From NCBI RefSeq assembly GCF_020567525.1, contig NZ_JAJCVI010000003.1:310001-374000 (forward strand): a DNA stretch of 64,000 nt. Direction: 5' to 3'. The notes beneath the pieces are model-generated. The model saw nothing but the letters and a program-made list of their open reading frames with translations, searched no databases and was not told the origin of the DNA. The position numbers were made by a program, and so were the translations under genes. This document shows positions 55,884 through 64,000 of the stretch, one piece after another (position 1 is the first letter of the stretch; each line of letters begins with the position of its first letter). The DNA comes from Halorubellus salinus. GTDB taxonomy: Archaea > Halobacteriota > Halobacteria > Halobacteriales > Natrialbaceae.

Positions 55884-57122
55884 TCACGGGAGGTCGTAGC
55901 GTCGCATCGAGTGTGTCGCGACGTACGCGCTCCCGTCGCGCACGGTCAGGAACCATCGCGGGAGGAGGTCCTTGCGGACTCGACGCCCGCAGGTGTCGCC
56001 GTAGTTCGCGTCGTCGGTCACGAGCCGCCCGGTGCGCGCCCCGTCGTCGAGGTCGTGGACGTGCGCGAACCCGCGAGCGTCGAGCGCGAGCGCGACCCCG
56101 CGGTCCGCGTCCGCGTGCACGGCCACCGCGGGCGCACCGGCGTCGGACCGCCATCGCTCCTCGCCCGAGCCGCGGTCGACGGCCACGACCTCGCCCGACG
56201 CGGACGCCGCGAGCGCGCGCTCGCCCGCCACGGCGACGCCCCGGACCGACGCGTCGTCCGCGTCCAGCCCCTCGACCCGCTCGGGGGCGACGCGCTCGCG
56301 CCAGTCTAGCTCGCCGAACTCGGCGTCGATACCGCCGAGGACGTGCCCGTCGAGCAGCACCACGACCACGCCGTTCGCGACCGTTCGCGCAACGTCGGTC
56401 ACCCCGGTGCCGATGGACAACCGCCAGTCGACGTCGCCGGTACGACCGTCCACCCGCCGGACGGTCCCGTCCTCGCACGCGACCACGACGTCACCGTCGC
56501 CGACGCCGCGGACGCGTCCGCGCGCCGGGAGTGCGTGCGTCCACCGCACGTTCCCGTCGGCCGCGTCGACGCCGGCGAGCACGTGATCGCCGTCGAACCC
56601 CGAACTGGTCGGGCCCTCGAACGCCTGCACGACGACGCCCTCGCCCGTCGGCACCGGCTTCTCGAGCGCGAAGCTCTCGCCCTCGTCGAAGTCGTCCTCG
56701 CCCGCGTCAACGCGCCAGCGCTCGTCGCCGTCGCTCGCCGCGAGCGCCAGGAGTTCGTTCCGCCCGGTCGGCACGTACACCACGTCGTCGTCCACCGCGG
56801 GCGTCCCGACTCCAGCGGGTTCGCGCTCGACCACCCACGAGGCCGCGCCCGTCTCTCGGTCGAGGCGCGCGACGCTCCCGGCCCCGCCGGCGACGATGCC
56901 GTGTCCGGTCGTCACGTACACCGTCCCGTCGTCCACGACCGGCGGCCCCCAGTAGCCGAACGCGTGCCCCGCCACGCCCCCATCGGTCGCCCGCTCGGCG
57001 TCCCAGACGGGCGCGTCCGGGTCGGGGCACAGCAGGTGCTCGTCCCAGAGTGCGTTCCCCACGACCAGGCCGCCGACGCCAGCCATCGCGGCGGCGGCGA
57101 CGTGCCGTCGCGTGAACTCCAT
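55884..57122 (-). CDS. PQQ-type beta-propeller protein, exported
   Basis: 412 residues. MEFTRRHVAAAAMAGVGGLV carries an Arg pair and hydrophobic stretch like a Tat signal, with Cys32 after it (HLLCPDP). Six to eight WD/PQQ-like blades follow (VARLDRETGAASW, LLALAASDGDERWRV, LAGVDAADGNVRWTH, VRRVDGRTGDVDWRL, LGGIDAEFGELDWRE, VVAVDRGSGEERWRS). It may be a scaffold for an exported complex, like BamB-type or dehydrogenase-like propellers, without quinone-binding residues that I could identify. The ATG at 57122 is chosen for the Arg pair. Confidence 0.85.
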   Translation of the reverse strand: MEFTRRHVAAAAMAGVGGLVVGNALWDEHLLCPDPDAPVWDAERATDGGVAGHAFGYWGPPVVDDGTVYVTTGHGIVAGGAGSVARLDRETGAASWVVEREPAGVGTPAVDDDVVYVPTGRNELLALAASDGDERWRVDAGEDDFDEGESFALEKPVPTGEGVVVQAFEGPTSSGFDGDHVLAGVDAADGNVRWTHALPARGRVRGVGDGDVVVACEDGTVRRVDGRTGDVDWRLSIGTGVTDVARTVANGVVVVLLDGHVLGGIDAEFGELDWRERVAPERVEGLDADDASVRGVAVAGERALAASASGEVVAVDRGSGEERWRSDAGAPAVAVHADADRGVALALDARGFAHVHDLDDGARTGRLVTDDANYGDTCGRRVRKDLLPRWFLTVRDGSAYVATHSMRRYDLP

Positions 57123-57227
57123 GTCGTCCGGAGCCAGCACCCACCCAGGCAAGTATCTTCTGCTCGACACCTTCGCCGCAGCGAGAGCGTCGCCGGCCGC
57201 TCCGAGCGCCAGCGAGAGAAAAGCGCG

Positions 57228-58661
57228 CTACGTCCGCGTCGCGCGCTCCCACTTCGGCGTCGCCCGCCGGACGAGCACGCCACCCGCGAGCGCGAGGACG
57301 ACGCCGCCGACCGCGATGCCCGCGAGGACGGCGGGCGTCCCCGCGCTGACTACGAACCCGGCGACGACGATGGGGACCACCGGTCCTGCGACCGCGAGCG
57401 TGAACGCCGCGAACAGCACCGTGTCGAACAGGAACTCGTTCGGCGAGAACCCCGCGAGGTAGACCGTGACGCCGAACAGGTACACCTGGAGTCCCACGTG
57501 CACGACCACCCCGGCGAGTGCGTCCCAGACGGTCGGGGACTGCCACGCGACGGCGAGCGCGTAGAACCCGACGCCCGTCGGCACGCTCACGAGAAGGAAC
57601 GCGCGGCGCTTCGCGCGCAGCACGTCCGCGACGTCCAGCGGGTAGAGGCGGTACTCGTCGAGGTCGTCGAACTGCGTCAACCAGTTGTACGTCGTGAACG
57701 CCGACAGCCCGAGGATGGCGCCGAGGGTCACGCCCGGCGCCGGGTCGACCGACGCGATCTCGCCCGCGAGCTCCAGGAGGAACACGCCCACGGCGAGCAG
57801 GATGCTCCCCGAGAACACGATCTTGAACAGGCCACCCGAGGACCGCGAGACGTCGATGAGCGTCTTCGCGGTGACCGCGTCGTCGCGGAACGGCAGGCGA
57901 TCCCGCCACCGACCGTACGCGTCCCCCGCCGTCCGCGCGGGCGTCGAGTAGTTCGGGTCGTACACCGCGATCCCCAGCACCGCGAGCAGCGGGATGGCGG
58001 CGAGGACGACCGTCGTCTCGACGACGGTCGCACCCTGGTAGATACCGTACGGCGTGTACCCGACGACGTCGATGCCGGAGACGACCGCGGCGGCGAGGCC
58101 GACGCCGAGCGCGAGCGCGACGACGCGCCCGGACACGCCGCGGGTCGCGAGCGAGATGCCCGCGAACGTGACCGCGACCCCCAGCAGGAACGTCGTCGTC
58201 GCGGTCCCCCAGAGGAGCGCGACGTCGCTCGCGGCGAGCTGGCCGGCGGCGACCGCGGGCGTGAACGAGAGCGCCATCGGGACCATGAACAACCCCGAGT
58301 AGTAGACCGCGTCCTTCAGGAGGAACACCGCGAGGAGGCGACGCTGCGACACCGGGAGGGTGCGTGCGGTGAACACCAGGAGCGTCATGTCGCCGAGGAG
58401 GTTCCGCGCGGCGTCCCGGCCGAGGAACGCGGTCGTCCCCGTCTGCAGGCCGAACGCGAACACGAGCGCGTGCACGCCGAGGACGAGCGTGCTCACGGTC
58501 GCCACCGCCGTCGTCGTCAACAACCACACGGCGCCCGCGCCGAGGGCGAGCACGAACAGCGGGAACGCCGCGAACCGCGCCCCGCCGAAGAGGTTCGCGT
58601 GCATCCGCCACTCCTCGCGGAGCATCCCGACGAACAACCGCCGGTTCAGCGACCCCGTCAT
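57228..58661 (-). CDS. ABC exporter permease
   Basis: 477 residues with about twelve hydrophobic helices in two halves, N-terminal LNRRLFVGMLREEWRMHANL, and no ATPase motif. It overlaps the ATPase gene stop by four bases and is coupled to it. It looks like the membrane half of an ABC-2-type or lantibiotic/Na-type exporter. The substrate is unknown. Confidence 0.85.
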   Translation of the reverse strand: MTGSLNRRLFVGMLREEWRMHANLFGGARFAAFPLFVLALGAGAVWLLTTTAVATVSTLVLGVHALVFAFGLQTGTTAFLGRDAARNLLGDMTLLVFTARTLPVSQRRLLAVFLLKDAVYYSGLFMVPMALSFTPAVAAGQLAASDVALLWGTATTTFLLGVAVTFAGISLATRGVSGRVVALALGVGLAAAVVSGIDVVGYTPYGIYQGATVVETTVVLAAIPLLAVLGIAVYDPNYSTPARTAGDAYGRWRDRLPFRDDAVTAKTLIDVSRSSGGLFKIVFSGSILLAVGVFLLELAGEIASVDPAPGVTLGAILGLSAFTTYNWLTQFDDLDEYRLYPLDVADVLRAKRRAFLLVSVPTGVGFYALAVAWQSPTVWDALAGVVVHVGLQVYLFGVTVYLAGFSPNEFLFDTVLFAAFTLAVAGPVVPIVVAGFVVSAGTPAVLAGIAVGGVVLALAGGVLVRRATPKWERATRT

Positions 58662-59404
58662 GGACCCAGCAGGCCCTGTACCTCGGCCGTCGCCGAGCCG
58701 ACGTTCTCCAGGAACGTGTCCAAAAGCGACTCGTTCGGGCCGAGCTCGCTCGGGCGGCGCTCCGCGATGAGCTCCCCGCCGGAGACGATACCCACGCGAC
58801 TACACACCTCCTCGGCGACCTCGATGTGATGCGTCGAGATGAATATCGTGTTCCCCGCGTCCCGGTACGCGACGAGGAAGTCCTTCACGCGCTCCTGGAC
58901 GATCGGGTCGAGGTTCGCGAGCGGCTCGTCGATGAACACCACCTCGGGCTCGTGGAGGAACGCCTGCGTTATCATCACCTTCTGCTGTTGGCCCCGAGAG
59001 AGATCCGTCGACACCGTGTCGAGCTTCTCCGCGAACGACAACCGCTCGGTCCACGCGTCGACGCGCTCGTCGACGACGTCGCTCGGGATGTCCCGCACCG
59101 TTCCGACGAAGTCGAAGTACTCGCGCGGCGTGAGGAACGAGGGCGGGGACTCCTGCTCCGGGAGGATACCGATGTGGCGTCGCGTCTCCACGGGCTCGCT
59201 CACCGGGTCGAACCCGAGGACGGACGCGGTCCCGCTGTCGGGCTGGAGCTGGCCGGTGAGGATCCTGATCGTCGTCGTCTTCCCGGCACCGTTCGGGCCG
59301 AGCGCGCCGAACAGTTCGCCTTCGTCGATCGATAGCGAGAGGTCCGCGAGCGCGGTGACGTCACCGTAGGTCTTCCTGAGGTTCGACGTACTGATGGCGA
59401 CCAT
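58658..59404 (-). CDS. ABC transporter ATPase
   Basis: 248 residues. Walker A GPNGAGKTTT (Lys42), Q-loop region ILPEQESPP, signature LSRGQQQKV, Walker B VVFIDEP and switch His in STHHIE are all intact. It pairs with the permease that follows on the minus strand (4-bp overlap). The layout matches ABC-2-type export of drugs, lipids or peptides. The ATG at 59404 is used. Confidence 0.95.
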   Translation of the reverse strand: MVAISTSNLRKTYGDVTALADLSLSIDEGELFGALGPNGAGKTTTIRILTGQLQPDSGTASVLGFDPVSEPVETRRHIGILPEQESPPSFLTPREYFDFVGTVRDIPSDVVDERVDAWTERLSFAEKLDTVSTDLSRGQQQKVMITQAFLHEPEVVFIDEPLANLDPIVQERVKDFLVAYRDAGNTIFISTHHIEVAEEVCSRVGIVSGGELIAERRPSELGPNESLLDTFLENVGSATAEVQGLLGP

Positions 59405-59503
59405 CTACTGGCCGGAAGGTGGGGCGGTGCGCTCTTATCGTTGTTGGGCATGGTCCCGTCCGAGGCAGCGGTCTCGCGACGAGGAACGCGCCGACGTGGG
59501 GAT

Positions 59504-60145
59504 TCAGTCGTCGGCTGGCGTCGCGTTCTCGGTGTCGTCGCGACCCGACGTGGGGTCGTCGAACGACGGGAGCCAGTCCGGGACGACGCGAAGCTTGGAG
59601 CGTCGACCGAGCTCCTGCTGGCCGTACTGGAGGAGTATCGCGACCGCGAACACGGCGAGGAACGCGACCGCCCACGCGGGCGCCGAGACGACCGACAGTA
59701 ACGGTACGTTCGCGGCGGCGAACCCGACGGTCGCGATCCCGACGACGCCGATGACCATGTACCGGAACTGCCAGGACCCGCCGCGTGCGGTCGTCACGTT
59801 CAGGTACGGGTCGAGGTCGCGAGCGCGCTCCGCGAGCCGTATCTCCTTGCCCTGTCGCTCGTACTCGACGACGTCGTGTCGTTCGAGCATCGGGAGGTGC
59901 GTCTGGTGGAGCGACGCGTACACGCTGTCGCGCGCGCCCCGCGGCGCCGGCGACTCGCCGGTCTCGGCCTCCGCGATCGTCTCGCTCAGCGAACGCAACG
60001 TTACTGGCTCGTCGCCGCTCCGGAGCTCTTCGAGCGCGAGCGCCCGACGTTCGTTCCGGAGGACGTTGTGGATGTCGTTCGAACTCAAGCGCGCGGCCGG
60101 CTCCGCCTCGGTTCCTCCGCTCGCCGTCTCCATCTGTGATGACAC
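59504..60145 (-). CDS. Membrane-bound HTH protein (haloarchaeal DUF7344-like)
   Basis: 213 residues. A winged-helix-like domain of about 20-110 (LSSNDIHNVLRNERRALALEEL, TLRSLSETIAEAE, SVYASLHQTHLPMLERHDVVEYERQGKEIRL) is followed by two helices (about 128-175) and a polar tail. This arrangement is familiar in haloarchaea (I recall DUF7344). ATG at 60145 or 60133. The target genes are unknown; the ABC pair is adjacent on the same strand. Confidence 0.85.
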   Translation of the reverse strand: MSSQMETASGGTEAEPAARLSSNDIHNVLRNERRALALEELRSGDEPVTLRSLSETIAEAETGESPAPRGARDSVYASLHQTHLPMLERHDVVEYERQGKEIRLAERARDLDPYLNVTTARGGSWQFRYMVIGVVGIATVGFAAANVPLLSVVSAPAWAVAFLAVFAVAILLQYGQQELGRRSKLRVVPDWLPSFDDPTSGRDDTENATPADD

Positions 60146-60313
60146 GGTTACCTTCCTCTACATCTAGCTAGGCTACTTCTACCACAACTGTTCGCGTTTA
60201 GCAGTACGGGTGTTTATTACGGAAGCCTTGCGGGAATATCCCTGGCGTTCGTGGTGCGAATCAATGGATAATCAAACGTTAGTAAATGGATTCCTTCTCG
60301 CCGCGGTCGGCGG

Positions 60314-61885
60314 TCAACCCCGGAGCGTGCTCATCAGTCCGAGCGTCGCGACGACCAGCAACGCCAGCCCGAGGAGGCCAGGGCCGTCGATACCACCACC
60401 AGCGGCGAGCCGGCGAGACGCCCACAGCGCCACGAACGCGCCACCGACCAGGACGACGCCGACGGTCGCACTCCCCGCGGCGTGCAGCACCTCCACGACG
60501 CGCGACGTCGTCCCGTCCAGCTCCGCCGTGACGTCCACGCCGTAGTTCCCGACGTCCCACACGACCATCGACGCGACGACCGCCGCGAACGTCGCGAGCG
60601 CGTACTCGCCGTCCCAGACGCCCGCCGCGACCGCGACCAGGAGCACGCCACCGGCGGCGACGCTCGGCGCGGCCGTCCGGTTCGGGATGAACCCGACACC
60701 GGCCGCCGTCGTCAACGCGCTCAGCGCCGTCGTCGTCCCGAGCACGAGCGCTATCAGGACCGCGAGCGCGAGCGCCTCCACGCCGAGTGCCTCCACGCCG
60801 GCGTCGACCACCCCCGATATCGGTCCGATCCGAAGCCGGGACAGCACCAGCTCCGGTCGGAGCACGCCGACCGCGAGCAGGATGGCGCCCCCGGGCGTCG
60901 TCGTCGCGAGCACGCGGAGGACGCGACGGCCGTCGACGTTCGCGACGCGACGCACCCCGACCGCGACCGCCGACGCCGCGAGCGCACCCAGCGCCACCGC
61001 CGCGAGCGTCCGACGCAGGACCGGGACGTCGACGACCGCCGCCAGCACGCCCTCGACGCCCACGTCCGCGAGCACGCCGTGAAGCGCCTCCGCTGGCCAC
61101 GCCGTCAGCACAACCGCGAGGAACAGCGCGGTGACGCCACCGCGGACGAGCCACGACCGTGCACGACCGACGCGACGCGCGACCCCGCCACGCCGCGCCC
61201 TCGCGACGAGGTTCACGACCGGGAGCGTCCGGAGCGCGACCGCCACCGAGAGCGCCGCCGCGCCCGAGAGCGCGAGGAACCCGCCGACGTTCGCGTTCGG
61301 ACCCCGGGGCGCGAGGAGCGCCGTCACCCCCTCACCGACCGCCGACTCGACCGCGCTCACGGCCTCCCCGCCGCCACCGACCGCGCCGAGCACCGCGACG
61401 ACCACCACCACGCCCGGGAGTCCCGTCGCCGCCGCGGCCTGCGCGACGGTGCGAGCCCACTGCCCGTCGCCGAGCGACCCCGGTATCGCCGCGGTCGCAC
61501 CGAGGCCAGCGACGAGCGCGCCGACCACGAAGATCGCGGGCCCCACCGTCAACGGCACGTTCGGGTCCGATATCGGTCGCGAGAGCGCGTACGCCGTCGC
61601 GACGACGCCGACCGCGACGCCGACGCTCCCCGCCGCCATCCACAGCGGCGAGTCCCTGTTACAGAGCGTCGACGCCACCGCGAGCGACGCACCCGCGGCG
61701 AGCCCCACGACCGCGAGTTCGAGGACGCCGAGCACCCACCCGACCGCCGCCACCGCGACCGCCGTCGTCCCGAGGACGACCGCGCCGCTCACCGCCGTCG
61801 CCGCCACCGCCTCCGTCACCAACCGCCGCCCCGACCCCGCCGCCGCCCCGGCGACCGAACTCGGCGTGCGGTCGTCGCCCGCCAT
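60314..61885 (-). CDS. Polytopic membrane protein of the DUF58 operon
   Basis: 523 residues with some twelve to fourteen hydrophobic segments and little charge. No catalytic motif seen. It starts directly after the DUF58 gene stop (no spacing), so it belongs to the same message. In haloarchaea similar proteins accompany MoxR/DUF58 clusters (I recall DUF7519). Its role is unknown; such clusters are thought to act in chaperone-like or cell-surface assembly. Confidence 0.85.
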   Translation of the reverse strand: MAGDDRTPSSVAGAAAGSGRRLVTEAVAATAVSGAVVLGTTAVAVAAVGWVLGVLELAVVGLAAGASLAVASTLCNRDSPLWMAAGSVGVAVGVVATAYALSRPISDPNVPLTVGPAIFVVGALVAGLGATAAIPGSLGDGQWARTVAQAAAATGLPGVVVVVAVLGAVGGGGEAVSAVESAVGEGVTALLAPRGPNANVGGFLALSGAAALSVAVALRTLPVVNLVARARRGGVARRVGRARSWLVRGGVTALFLAVVLTAWPAEALHGVLADVGVEGVLAAVVDVPVLRRTLAAVALGALAASAVAVGVRRVANVDGRRVLRVLATTTPGGAILLAVGVLRPELVLSRLRIGPISGVVDAGVEALGVEALALAVLIALVLGTTTALSALTTAAGVGFIPNRTAAPSVAAGGVLLVAVAAGVWDGEYALATFAAVVASMVVWDVGNYGVDVTAELDGTTSRVVEVLHAAGSATVGVVLVGGAFVALWASRRLAAGGGIDGPGLLGLALLVVATLGLMSTLRG

Positions 61886-63286
61886 CTACCGCACCTCCCT
61901 GAACGCCGGTGCGAGCGCCAACGGCAGCGGGTCCGAGAGCGACCAGTCCACGACGTGCGCCCCGGTCTCGCGGAGTCGACGCACGCGCTCCGTGCGCGTC
62001 ACGTGCGTCACGCGGCCACCGAGCGTCTCCCTGTCCGTCACGTCCGGCGACACCACCGTCACGGCGTGCCCGTGCCCCGCGAGCGTCTCCGTCACCGTCA
62101 CCGGGAACTCGTCGAGCGCCGGCGTCACGAACACGACCTGCGTGTGCCGGTCGAGGTACGCACGCAACCGCCGCGTCGCCGCGTCCGCATCGTCGACCCC
62201 ACCGTCGGGCGACGGCGACCCCGCCACCGACGCCCGCGCGCCGTCCGCAGCCGTCGATTCGCGCGCCGACGCCCCCCGGCCAGCGCCGCCGCGACCCGCC
62301 GACGCAGCGACGGACGGGTCGCCCTCCGCGACCGCCGAACACACCGCCGACACCTGCGCGCGGAACGAATCCCCGCCCGACGGCTCCAGGACCGACGGCG
62401 ACCCGGACCCGCGGGTCCCCGGGAGCGAGAGCCCGAACACGCCGATACCGACCTCGTGGCCCTCGTCCAGCAACACGCCCGTGAGGAGCTCCGCCGCGTA
62501 CGACGACAGCTCGCGCGAACTCGGGTACGCCGGCCCGCACGACACCGCGACCGACTCGCGGGCGTCCACCACGACCATCACGCGCGCCGCCTCCTGCACG
62601 CGGTAGTCGATGGTCGTCAGCTCGCCCGTCTTCGCGAGCCGCCGCCAGTCGATGCGGTTCATCGGGTCCCCGCGCCGGTAGTTCCGCGTCGAGTGGAACT
62701 CGATGCCGGCACCGCCGGTCTGCGTCGGGATGGAGCCGACGAACTGCATCGTCTGGTCCCGGACCGGCGCGTCCTCGACGTGCACGCGACAGAACATCCC
62801 CGAGTCACCCGACGGCGTCACGTCCGCGCTCGACACCGCCGCGGCGCTCAGGCTCCGCGCGCGCACCGACACGTCACCGAACTCGTGCGCGCCCCGCTGG
62901 GCCACCAGCTCGTAGGTCACCTCGTGGGTCTCCCCGGCACGCAGTCCGAACACCGCCTCGGGACGCCCCGACACCGGCTCGACGCCACCAGGAACGTCGT
63001 CAACCAATCGGACGTCCGGGAGCGCGCGGTCGCTCTCGTTCGTCACCGCGAGCGTCACCGTCACGTGCTCGCCAGGGAAGGGGGTGTCCGACGACAACGA
63101 GCGCTCGACGCGCACCGCCCGCGACACGTCCGGGACCGACGACAGCGCGCCGTACGCCAGGTACCCGAGCGGGAGCGCCGCCGCGACGAACAGGACGCGG
63201 TCACCGGTCCACAGCGCCACCGCGACCAGCAGCGCCGCCGGCGCGACGGCCGTCCGCCACCGCGGCTCGTGACGACTCACGCTCAC
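61886..63286 (-). CDS. DUF58 (vWA-like) membrane protein
   Basis: 466 residues. Two N-terminal helices (APAALLVAVALWTG, LFVAAALPLGYLAY), a CARDB/DUF11-like beta-rich domain (FPGEHVTVTLAVTNESDRALPDVRLV), then DUF58 signature IEFHSTRNYRRGDPMNRIDWRRLAKTGELTTIDY, and a vWA-like segment (ARVMVVVDARES). A Ser/Ala/Gly-rich insertion breaks the vWA-like part. DUF58 proteins partner MoxR AAA ATPases; the MoxR gene must lie beyond the window. The GTG at 63286 overlaps the upstream gene stop (GTGA). Confidence 0.92.
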   Translation of the reverse strand: MSVSRHEPRWRTAVAPAALLVAVALWTGDRVLFVAAALPLGYLAYGALSSVPDVSRAVRVERSLSSDTPFPGEHVTVTLAVTNESDRALPDVRLVDDVPGGVEPVSGRPEAVFGLRAGETHEVTYELVAQRGAHEFGDVSVRARSLSAAAVSSADVTPSGDSGMFCRVHVEDAPVRDQTMQFVGSIPTQTGGAGIEFHSTRNYRRGDPMNRIDWRRLAKTGELTTIDYRVQEAARVMVVVDARESVAVSCGPAYPSSRELSSYAAELLTGVLLDEGHEVGIGVFGLSLPGTRGSGSPSVLEPSGGDSFRAQVSAVCSAVAEGDPSVAASAGRGGAGRGASARESTAADGARASVAGSPSPDGGVDDADAATRRLRAYLDRHTQVVFVTPALDEFPVTVTETLAGHGHAVTVVSPDVTDRETLGGRVTHVTRTERVRRLRETGAHVVDWSLSDPLPLALAPAFREVR

Positions 63287-64000
63287 GACGCCACCTCCGA
63301 CCCGTCCGGCGACCGCCCGCCGTCGCGCTCCCGGGCACCGTCGCCGTCGCGCCCTCGGGCACCGTCGCCGTCGCGCCCCCGGGCACCGTCGCCGTCGCGA
63401 CCCGCCGTCGACTCGCCACGCTCCGAGTCGTCCTCGGTCGTCCCAGCAGCCGACCCGTCCGCGGTCGTCTCGACCACCGACCCCGCTGCCTGCTCCTCGA
63501 CGACGGCGACGACGCACTCGACGCGCCGTCGGAACGCACGCGCCGGATACAGCCACGCGTACACGCGCCGCCACAGCGACACCCCCGGTGCCTCCGGGCC
63601 ACCGAGGAACGCCGCGGCGACGCGGTCGTCGGTCCACGCACCCGACTCGACCGCTGCCCGCGCCGCGTCCGGGTCCATGCCACGGGCGGCCTGCACCGCG
63701 ACCGCCGCGATCTCCAGATCCTCGCGGACGCGGTCTGCCTCCCACGCGTCCGCGTTCGGATCCGCCTCCAGCTGTGCGACGGTCCGCGCCACCGCGTAGT
63801 CGAACGCCCGCCCCGGTCGCTCCGGGTCGAAGTCGACCGACACCGCGTCCAGGTCGGGCGCCGCGGCGTCGTCGTCGCGAACGAGGCGCTCGACGGTCCC
63901 GTCGTCCGCTCGCCAGAACCGATAGACGGCGTACGCGAACACGAGAAGCGACAGCACGAGGACGACGACCCACGGCTCGACCGCCGACTCGACCTCGCTC
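63283..64000 (-). CDS. DUF58-operon membrane protein, 5' end outside window
   Basis: Partial gene. The frame is open to the right edge of the window: the first codons visible give SEVESAVEPWVVVLVLSLLVFAYAVYRFWRAD, a membrane helix. An internal GTG at 63957 is a possible start but the upstream in-frame sequence continues as a sensible helix. The body is charged alpha/beta (DYAVARTVAQLEADPNADAWEADRVREDLEIAAVAVQAARG) and the tail is a GRDGDGAR repeat encoded by 24-bp DNA units (63321-63410). It is similar to a haloarchaeal MoxR/DUF58-cluster protein I recall as DUF7269. The function is unknown. Confidence 0.8.
   Translation of the reverse strand, partial: SEVESAVEPWVVVLVLSLLVFAYAVYRFWRADDGTVERLVRDDDAAAPDLDAVSVDFDPERPGRAFDYAVARTVAQLEADPNADAWEADRVREDLEIAAVAVQAARGMDPDAARAAVESGAWTDDRVAAAFLGGPEAPGVSLWRRVYAWLYPARAFRRRVECVVAVVEEQAAGSVVETTADGSAAGTTEDDSERGESTAGRDGDGARGRDGDGARGRDGDGARERDGGRSPDGSEVAS
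63321..63410. repeat. 24-bp tandem repeat in a coding tail, about 3.5 units
   Basis: Units start at 63321, 63345, 63369 and 63393 (partial), with core gggcaccgtcgccgtcgcg. They encode eight-residue DGARGRDG-type units in the C-terminal tail of the partial gene. Confidence 0.95.

Noticed and set aside
60210-60545. A plus-strand frame with an AT-rich start near the DUF58-operon end
   Set aside because: After the first 20 codons it is antisense to the membrane protein gene and becomes Ser/Arg-rich.
1-64000. tRNA genes, rRNA genes, transposons and prophage genes
   Set aside because: I scanned for cloverleaf-like segments, conserved rRNA stretches, transposase and integrase motifs, and found none that I could support.

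Overview
This window reads as chromosomal DNA from a haloarchaeon (class Halobacteria). It is very GC-rich with strong third-position GC. The proteins are acidic (Asp/Glu-rich, Lys-poor). Many exported proteins carry twin-arginine signals with an LAGC-type lipobox, several genes start right after a TATA-like box with no room for a leader, and many genes overlap by ATGA or GTGA. I see no tRNA, rRNA, CRISPR array, insertion sequence or integrase. The genus cannot be fixed from the sequence alone.

Layout. 1-4.6 kb: ion transport, with the end of a Cu(I) P1B ATPase, a membrane partner, a CaCA-type exchanger and an SLC13-type anion transporter. 4.6-10.5 kb: an FMN 2-hydroxyacid dehydrogenase, a Tat-exported rhodanese lipoprotein, a large exported nuclease/lamin-tail protein and a UspA-like protein. 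10.6-14 kb (minus strand): a sirtuin, a run of tiny two-helix membrane proteins and a thiolase. 14.1-18 kb: a Zn/Cd-type P1B ATPase, a probable leaderless microprotein with an operator-like palindrome, and an HNH-like protein. 18-28 kb: a giant coiled-coil membrane protein, an MFS carrier, an SDR with an altered active site, a DUF378 protein, an esterase, two Nudix proteins, a monooxygenase-fold protein, a regulator and HtpX with a small partner.

28.4-42.8 kb is a dispersed molybdenum-cofactor and molybdate/tungstate region: moeA, a moeA fused to a periplasmic-binding-like domain, a MobB-MoaE fusion, moaA, a ModE-like regulator, a WtpA-like binding protein, a WtpB-like permease and mobA. N-acetyltransferases, a degenerate histidine kinase and Tat lipoproteins are interleaved. 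The transporter's ATPase gene is not in the window.

43-53 kb: secreted and surface proteins (subtilase, surface protein), sensor and regulator genes, a DsbA/FrnE oxidoreductase, Usp proteins and Hsp20. 53-64 kb: an MBL-fold protein, a zinc-ribbon Nudix, a PQQ-type propeller, an ABC exporter pair, an HTH membrane regulator and the end of a DUF58 operon that runs off the right edge.

The most unusual genome-scale signal is a recurrent class of short tandem repeats (periods 21-30 bp, mostly 24-30) that sit at or just beyond gene ends. Different sequences are used at each site. Other leads are a predicted leaderless upstream ORF coupled to the FMN dehydrogenase, the microprotein locus at 16.93-17.09 kb, and a structured convergent spacer at 55.1-55.2 kb.
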